64,000 bases of DNA, from NCBI RefSeq assembly GCF_032852305.1, contig NZ_CP136594.1, positions 781,501 to 845,500 of the forward strand, in the 5' to 3' direction. The translations under genes and the position numbers were made by a program. The DNA comes from Parasphingorhabdus sp. SCSIO 66989 (GTDB taxonomy: Bacteria > Pseudomonadota > Alphaproteobacteria > Sphingomonadales > Sphingomonadaceae). This document shows, piece after piece, positions 60,603 to 64,000 of the stretch. The notes beneath the pieces are model-generated. The model saw nothing but the letters and a program-made list of their open reading frames with translations, made no database searches and was not told where the DNA came from. How positions within the stretch are numbered: the stretch's first letter is position 1; each line of letters begins with the position of its first letter.

Positions 60603-62102
60603 ATGTGGAAAAAAGGCGCAAGTATTGTAACTATGGCGGCGCTGCTGGCCTCTTGTGGCAGCAGTAACAATTCGAGCACGCCCGCGCCGCCGCCCATAGC
60701 ATCGCCAGCGCCGTCACCCGCTCCGGCGCCTGCACCTGCCCCCACACCAACTCCGCCAGAAACCTGCTCGCTGCGTGATCGCCAGGATTGGGCCGGAGCT
60801 CTGATCGAGGAGGCCTATCTGTTTCCTGATCTTCTTGATCTCAGTGTGGATCCGGATGATTTCGACACGGTGCAGGGCTATATCGATGCACTTGTTGCCC
60901 CAGCCAGGGCGGCTGGGCGTGATGACTTCTTCACATTCATTACTTCAATCGAAGAAGAGAATGCCTTTTTTGCATCTGGAACATCGGCGGGATATGGTTT
61001 CCGCTTGGCGCTAGGGCCTGATGACACCCTGTTTATCCTTGACGCTTATGAGGGCGCGCCAGCATTGAATGCAGGCATTGATCGCGGTGCCGAGATTCTC
61101 GCCATCGGGACTACAGTTAACAATCTGCGAGATGTTCCTGAAATACTGGAGACAGACGGGATCGAAGGACTAATTGCCGCGCTTGGTCCGGCTGAAGCCG
61201 GCATTGAGAGAGTGATGCGGTTCCGCGATGCTGATGGCGAGACCGTCACCACCATCACAACTGCTGAGTATCAGCTACCGCCTATCTCGTCGCGCTTTGG
61301 CCTGCAGATACTGAACGACGGTGGCCGACAAGTCGGCTATGTCAATCTGCGGACATTCATCGATACCTCTGATGATGCCTTGCGTGATGCCTTTGCGCAA
61401 TTCCAGGCCGAGGGCGTTACCGAGGTTATCCTGGATTTCCGCTATAATGGTGGCGGCCTTGTCTCGACCGCTGAATTGTTAGGCGATCTGCTCGGTGCCA
61501 ACCGCTCCCCCAATGATATTTTCTCGATCACGGCTTTCAATGAGGCGCTGTCCGAGTTCAACGAAACGCGGTTCTTCCAGTCTCGGACGCAATCAATTGC
61601 ACCGATGAGAATTGCTGTTATCGGCACGTCCTCTACGGCGTCAGCGAGTGAGTTGGTGACCAACAGCTTCCTGCCTTATCTGGGTGAGAATATTGCACTT
61701 GTGGGCAGCAATACCAGCGGCAAGCCAGTTGGTCAGATTGGTCTTGACCGCGAGGAGTGTGACGACCGACTGCGTGTGGTTGCGTTCCAGTCACAGAATG
61801 CTGATGGCGAGGGCGAATACTTCAATGGGCTCGCCAGTGTTATGGACAGAACCTGCCGTGCGGACGATGATATCTTTACGGCGCTGGGTGACCCAACAGA
61901 GGCTTCTATCGCTCAGTCGCTCAGTTTCCTACGCGGGGAAACTTGCACGCCAATTCCGGGGGCCAGCGGCTTCGACTTCTTCGGCAACACGGCGACGATA
62001 AATCAGCCAGGCTTCTTCTTTGGTGGCGATCGCAATCGCCGACAATTGCTGGTGCCGCGCAACGCAACACCGGCACAGCGCGAGGTTCCGGGGACCTTCT
62101 AG
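60603..62102 (+). CDS. S41-family peptidase lipoprotein
   Basis: 499 residues. It has a lipoprotein signal (ALLASCGSS, lipidated Cys about residue 17), a Pro/Ala-rich linker (about 28-52, PAPAPAPAPTPTPP), an N-terminal helical domain, a PDZ-like part (APALNAGIDRGAEILAIG), and the S41 catalytic core: GYVNLRTFIDT, LDFRYNGGGLVSTAELLGD, and the Ser/Lys dyad in STASASELVTNSF and NTSGKPVGQIG. AAAGGGAG precedes the ATG at 60603. It has the same linker style as the lipoprotein at 32069, as common in sphingomonads. The substrate is unknown. Confidence 0.92.
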   Translation: MWKKGASIVTMAALLASCGSSNNSSTPAPPPIASPAPSPAPAPAPAPTPTPPETCSLRDRQDWAGALIEEAYLFPDLLDLSVDPDDFDTVQGYIDALVAPARAAGRDDFFTFITSIEEENAFFASGTSAGYGFRLALGPDDTLFILDAYEGAPALNAGIDRGAEILAIGTTVNNLRDVPEILETDGIEGLIAALGPAEAGIERVMRFRDADGETVTTITTAEYQLPPISSRFGLQILNDGGRQVGYVNLRTFIDTSDDALRDAFAQFQAEGVTEVILDFRYNGGGLVSTAELLGDLLGANRSPNDIFSITAFNEALSEFNETRFFQSRTQSIAPMRIAVIGTSSTASASELVTNSFLPYLGENIALVGSNTSGKPVGQIGLDREECDDRLRVVAFQSQNADGEGEYFNGLASVMDRTCRADDDIFTALGDPTEASIAQSLSFLRGETCTPIPGASGFDFFGNTATINQPGFFFGGDRNRRQLLVPRNATPAQREVPGTF

Positions 62103-62127
62103 GTCGCACTGCCTTCTGGCAAAATAC

Positions 62128-62167
62128 CGCCCGGCAATGGTCGCTTACCAGTGGCCGCTGCCGGGCG
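62128..62167 (+). terminator. Hairpin between the convergent S41 and DUF427 genes
   Basis: CGCCCGGCA at 62128-62136 is the exact reverse complement of TGCCGGGCG at 62159-62167, followed by GTTCCTTTTATC. It overlaps the end of the DUF427 gene and may end transcription from the S41 gene. Confidence 0.45.
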
Positions 62168-62762
62168 TTCCTTTTATCGGACCTTTGACCCGGTCGATGA
62201 CCCAGCCGCCATAGTAACGGCCGGGCTGCGGGCGTACATGCTCCCAATGGCCTGAGGCATCGGCGATGAAACAGGCGAGCTTGGCCGGATAAAAGGCGAA
62301 CCACCCTGCTATGGCGGCATAGCCTTCGGCCAGATCATCAAACGGATCGGGATAGGTCCATGCGGCGTCATCGATGCGCGCACCGTTGGGCAGGGTTAGA
62401 TCATGACTGACCGCGACGCCCTTCCATTCGCAGACTGAAAGATTGTCATTGGGTGACAGCCATTCGCTGCGGATATCCTCGGGCGGCAGATACGGAACTG
62501 GTGCTCCCGCGGTTTCCTTGACGATCAGTGCCTGCTTGCTCTCGGCCACCATGCTGTCGCCATGCATCACCCGGATATGAGCATCCAACCCGCCAATGTG
62601 GCGCGCCATAATCGGCGGACGCGGATAGTCCCATACCGATTCCTCGCCGGTCGCGGCCACTTCCACACCCGCCGGGCGAAACGCCCGATCCCAATGGTCA
62701 CGCCCGGCTTTAACCCGTGCCAACAGTGCGGCCTTGTCGGGAAGGGCGGGTTGCGGACTCAT
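62145..62762 (-). CDS. DUF427-family protein
   Basis: 205 residues. The family pattern is seen in MARHIGGLDAHIRVMHGDSMVAESKQALIV, EDIRSEWLSPND, SVCEWKGVAVSHDL and WTYPDPFDDLAEGYAAIAGWFAFYP, ending with GGWVIDRVKGPIKG. DUF427 proteins adopt a small beta-tent fold; the function is unknown. The start overlaps the stop of the lipoprotein gene (ATGA), so the two form a minus-strand unit. Confidence 0.9.
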   Translation of the reverse strand: MSPQPALPDKAALLARVKAGRDHWDRAFRPAGVEVAATGEESVWDYPRPPIMARHIGGLDAHIRVMHGDSMVAESKQALIVKETAGAPVPYLPPEDIRSEWLSPNDNLSVCEWKGVAVSHDLTLPNGARIDDAAWTYPDPFDDLAEGYAAIAGWFAFYPAKLACFIADASGHWEHVRPQPGRYYGGWVIDRVKGPIKGTPGSGHW

Positions 62763-63223
62763 GGCGCTTCCGGTCCGGTAAAGGGCTGGCGCTCGGTCCA
62801 GGCACAGCCGAAAATTGTGCTGTCTTCGCTGAGCTGCATTGTCGCGACAAAGGGATAACCTCGATCTGACATACCGTCAGAGCAATCCCCCGGCGTTATC
62901 ACCAGGGTGAACGGGCCAGAGCTGAGTTCGCCGCTATACGACAATCCGCCACGACCCGCGAAGCGCGTCACATCGACACGCTCGCCCGGCAGTTTATCCA
63001 ATAGATCGTCCGGTGTCATTAACACCAGCTTCCCCTGAACATCCGGTGTACCGCCGCTGACTTCACCGCGCCAATTGGATCCGGCAAACTGGATGACCTC
63101 ATCAGCGGCTATCCCATCATAAGGCCTCTTGTCATTGGTGTTGCCGGGTACATTGTCCGTGCCATTGGCACCCGAACAGGCCACAAGCAGCAAAGACAGG
63201 AAGAGAATAAAACTATGTTTCAT
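62759..63223 (-). CDS. Small exported lipoprotein, unknown function
   Basis: 154 residues from the ATG at 63223: a lipoprotein signal (FILFLSLLLVACSGAN, lipidated Cys about residue 16), then a soluble domain with no name I recognise with certainty. The stretch GELSSGPFTLVITPGDCSDGMSDRGYPF followed by IFGCAWTE resembles the YPFVA/GCA pattern of some periplasmic COG3650-like proteins, with two Cys that could form a disulfide. It overlaps DUF427 by 4 bases. The upstream extension to 63259 has no signal and was rejected. Confidence 0.78.
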   Translation of the reverse strand: MKHSFILFLSLLLVACSGANGTDNVPGNTNDKRPYDGIAADEVIQFAGSNWRGEVSGGTPDVQGKLVLMTPDDLLDKLPGERVDVTRFAGRGGLSYSGELSSGPFTLVITPGDCSDGMSDRGYPFVATMQLSEDSTIFGCAWTERQPFTGPEAP

Positions 63224-63282
63224 GTCGCTTGCTCTATCAAAAGGCCGATTGTGCAGCAATAAAAGGTGCGCGCTTCACAGTA

Positions 63283-63951
63283 ATGGCCTATATCATGTCC
63301 CAAAATGGTATGGAGGTCGCGATAGCCAAGGCAGCAGCAGATTTCACCGTTCCTGGTGAACCGCCTATGGGCTGGCTGGCGCGGATGGTGTTCCGCCTGT
63401 TGGTGTTTATCTACCGACAGCACAAATTCACGCCCATTGGCGAGGCACCGGAATTTCGCAAATTCATCATCATCGCGGTGCCGCATACCAGCAATTGGGA
63501 TTTCCCCAACTATGTCGGCCTGACCCGCGAGATGGGCCTGCGCACCCAGTTTATGGCCAAGGCATCGCTGTTCAAATGGCCGATGGGCACCTTTATGCGC
63601 CAGGTGGGCGGGGTGCCGGTCGACCGTGATGCGGCCAAGGATATGGTGCAGCAAATGGCCGAGGAATTTGCCGCACGCGACGATTTTATCCTGACCATCG
63701 CGCCGGAAGGCACACGCAGCGCCGCCACCCGCTGGCGCACCGGTTTCTACCATATCGCCATGGCCGCCAAGGTGCCGATTGTCTGCGGTTTTATGGACTA
63801 CAACACCCGCCGCGCCGGCCTTGGTCCGGTCATTCATGCGACTGGCGATTATGAGGCGGACATGGCCCCGGCCTTTGCCTTTTACGAAGGCATGATCGGC
63901 CGCCGTGGCGAGGGTCTGAAGGGTGATGCCGGTAAGGACATGCCCGGATGA
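63283..63951 (+). CDS. PlsC-like lysophospholipid acyltransferase family protein
   Basis: About 222 residues. The acyltransferase motif I H-x4-D is seen in VPHTSNWDFPNYVG, motif II in MGTFMRQVGGVPVDRD, and motif III in ILTIAPEGTRSAATRW. A hydrophobic segment (MVFRLLVFIYRQ) near residue 40 may anchor it to the membrane. The start is uncertain: ATGs at 63283, 63295 and 63310 are all in frame and none has a good ribosome site. It overlaps the following gene by 4 bases (ATGA). Confidence 0.85.
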   Translation: MAYIMSQNGMEVAIAKAAADFTVPGEPPMGWLARMVFRLLVFIYRQHKFTPIGEAPEFRKFIIIAVPHTSNWDFPNYVGLTREMGLRTQFMAKASLFKWPMGTFMRQVGGVPVDRDAAKDMVQQMAEEFAARDDFILTIAPEGTRSAATRWRTGFYHIAMAAKVPIVCGFMDYNTRRAGLGPVIHATGDYEADMAPAFAFYEGMIGRRGEGLKGDAGKDMPG

Positions 63952-64000
63952 CCGCAGAAGACATTATTACCTCTCTGAACCTATCTCCGCACCCAGAGGG
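63948..64000 (+). CDS. DUF985/cupin_5-family protein, N-terminus (runs off the window end)
   Basis: Only 17 complete codons are visible, from the ATG overlapping the acyltransferase stop. MTAEDIITSLNLSPHPEG matches the conserved start of DUF985 cupin proteins (a helix followed by LxLxPHPEGG). The rest lies outside the window. The identity is likely but rests on a short stretch. Confidence 0.65.
   Translation, partial: MTAEDIITSLNLSPHPE

Noticed and set aside
1-64000. tRNA or rRNA genes, CRISPR arrays, prophage, insertion sequence transposases
   Set aside because: I looked for tRNA-like cloverleaf ends, regularly spaced repeats and transposase motifs and found none that hold up by eye; a tRNA scan would be decisive.

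Overview
The window reads as chromosomal DNA of an alphaproteobacterium, most likely a sphingomonad (Sphingomonadales). The reasons are the moderately high GC with GC-rich third positions, a perfect alphaproteobacterial LexA box (GTTC-N7-GTTC) in front of mmcB, the lhr/pdeM DNA-damage genes, the PHB-type reductase, a large TonB-dependent receptor paired with a proline-rich-linker lipoprotein, and several families of small palindromic repeats of the kind sphingomonads carry. Genus is inference. I see no rRNA, tRNA, CRISPR array, prophage or transposase. Almost all genes are ordinary core or accessory metabolism with tight spacing.

Layout. 1-7.6 kb: ferrochelatase (cut by the window edge), a molybdopterin oxidoreductase large subunit and the Mrp/ApbC Fe-S carrier on the minus strand; then hflK-hflC and a DegP-like protease on the plus strand (membrane and envelope quality control). 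7.7-12.5 kb: acetoacetyl-CoA reductase, a fused RHH-GNAT protein, a DCC-family protein, an HNH endonuclease, GluQRS, a HIG1 protein and a corrinoid adenosyltransferase. 12.5-15 kb: a two-gene ergothioneine pair (egtB-egtD) followed by a nested repeat. 15-22 kb: DUF1176 protein, 3-hydroxybutyryl-CoA dehydrogenase, ExoD, an SMR pump and a peptide/nickel-type ABC importer whose two permease genes are separated by a GxxExxY gene sitting inside near-perfect terminal inverted repeats. 22-31.5 kb: mmcB with its SOS box, ankyrin protein, Sco1, YcgN, a zinc protease, PBP1A, MsrB, a GH36 alpha-galactosidase, an SDR and a TPR protein.

32-46 kb is the most distinctive block: a beta-helix-like lipoprotein, a TonB-dependent receptor, and a type II secretion operon gspC-D-E-F-G-H-L-M-N that lacks gspI, gspJ and gspK. 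Two different palindromic repeats are inserted immediately in front of the two pseudopilin genes gspG and gspH, and each is open in the frame of the gene it precedes.

46-64 kb: thiolase-like protein, PhoD-type phosphatase, DUF1330, an MDR oxidoreductase, a TauD-type dioxygenase, the Lhr-type helicase, a double aspartic protease, GST, TrhO, an ECF sigma factor with a DUF6768 protein, PdeM, MoeA, an S41 peptidase lipoprotein, DUF427, a small lipoprotein, an acyltransferase and the start of a DUF985 cupin gene. lhr is bracketed by repeats and is separated from pdeM, its usual neighbour, by about 4 kb.

Repeats: families A (8506, 42610), B (43155, 52034) and C (46106, 54629) each occur twice in opposite orientation; family D (14924) is a nested palindrome whose core resembles the ends of the GxxExxY cassette at 19210-19685. 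These repeats, the cassette and the unusual secretion operon are the parts most worth a second look.
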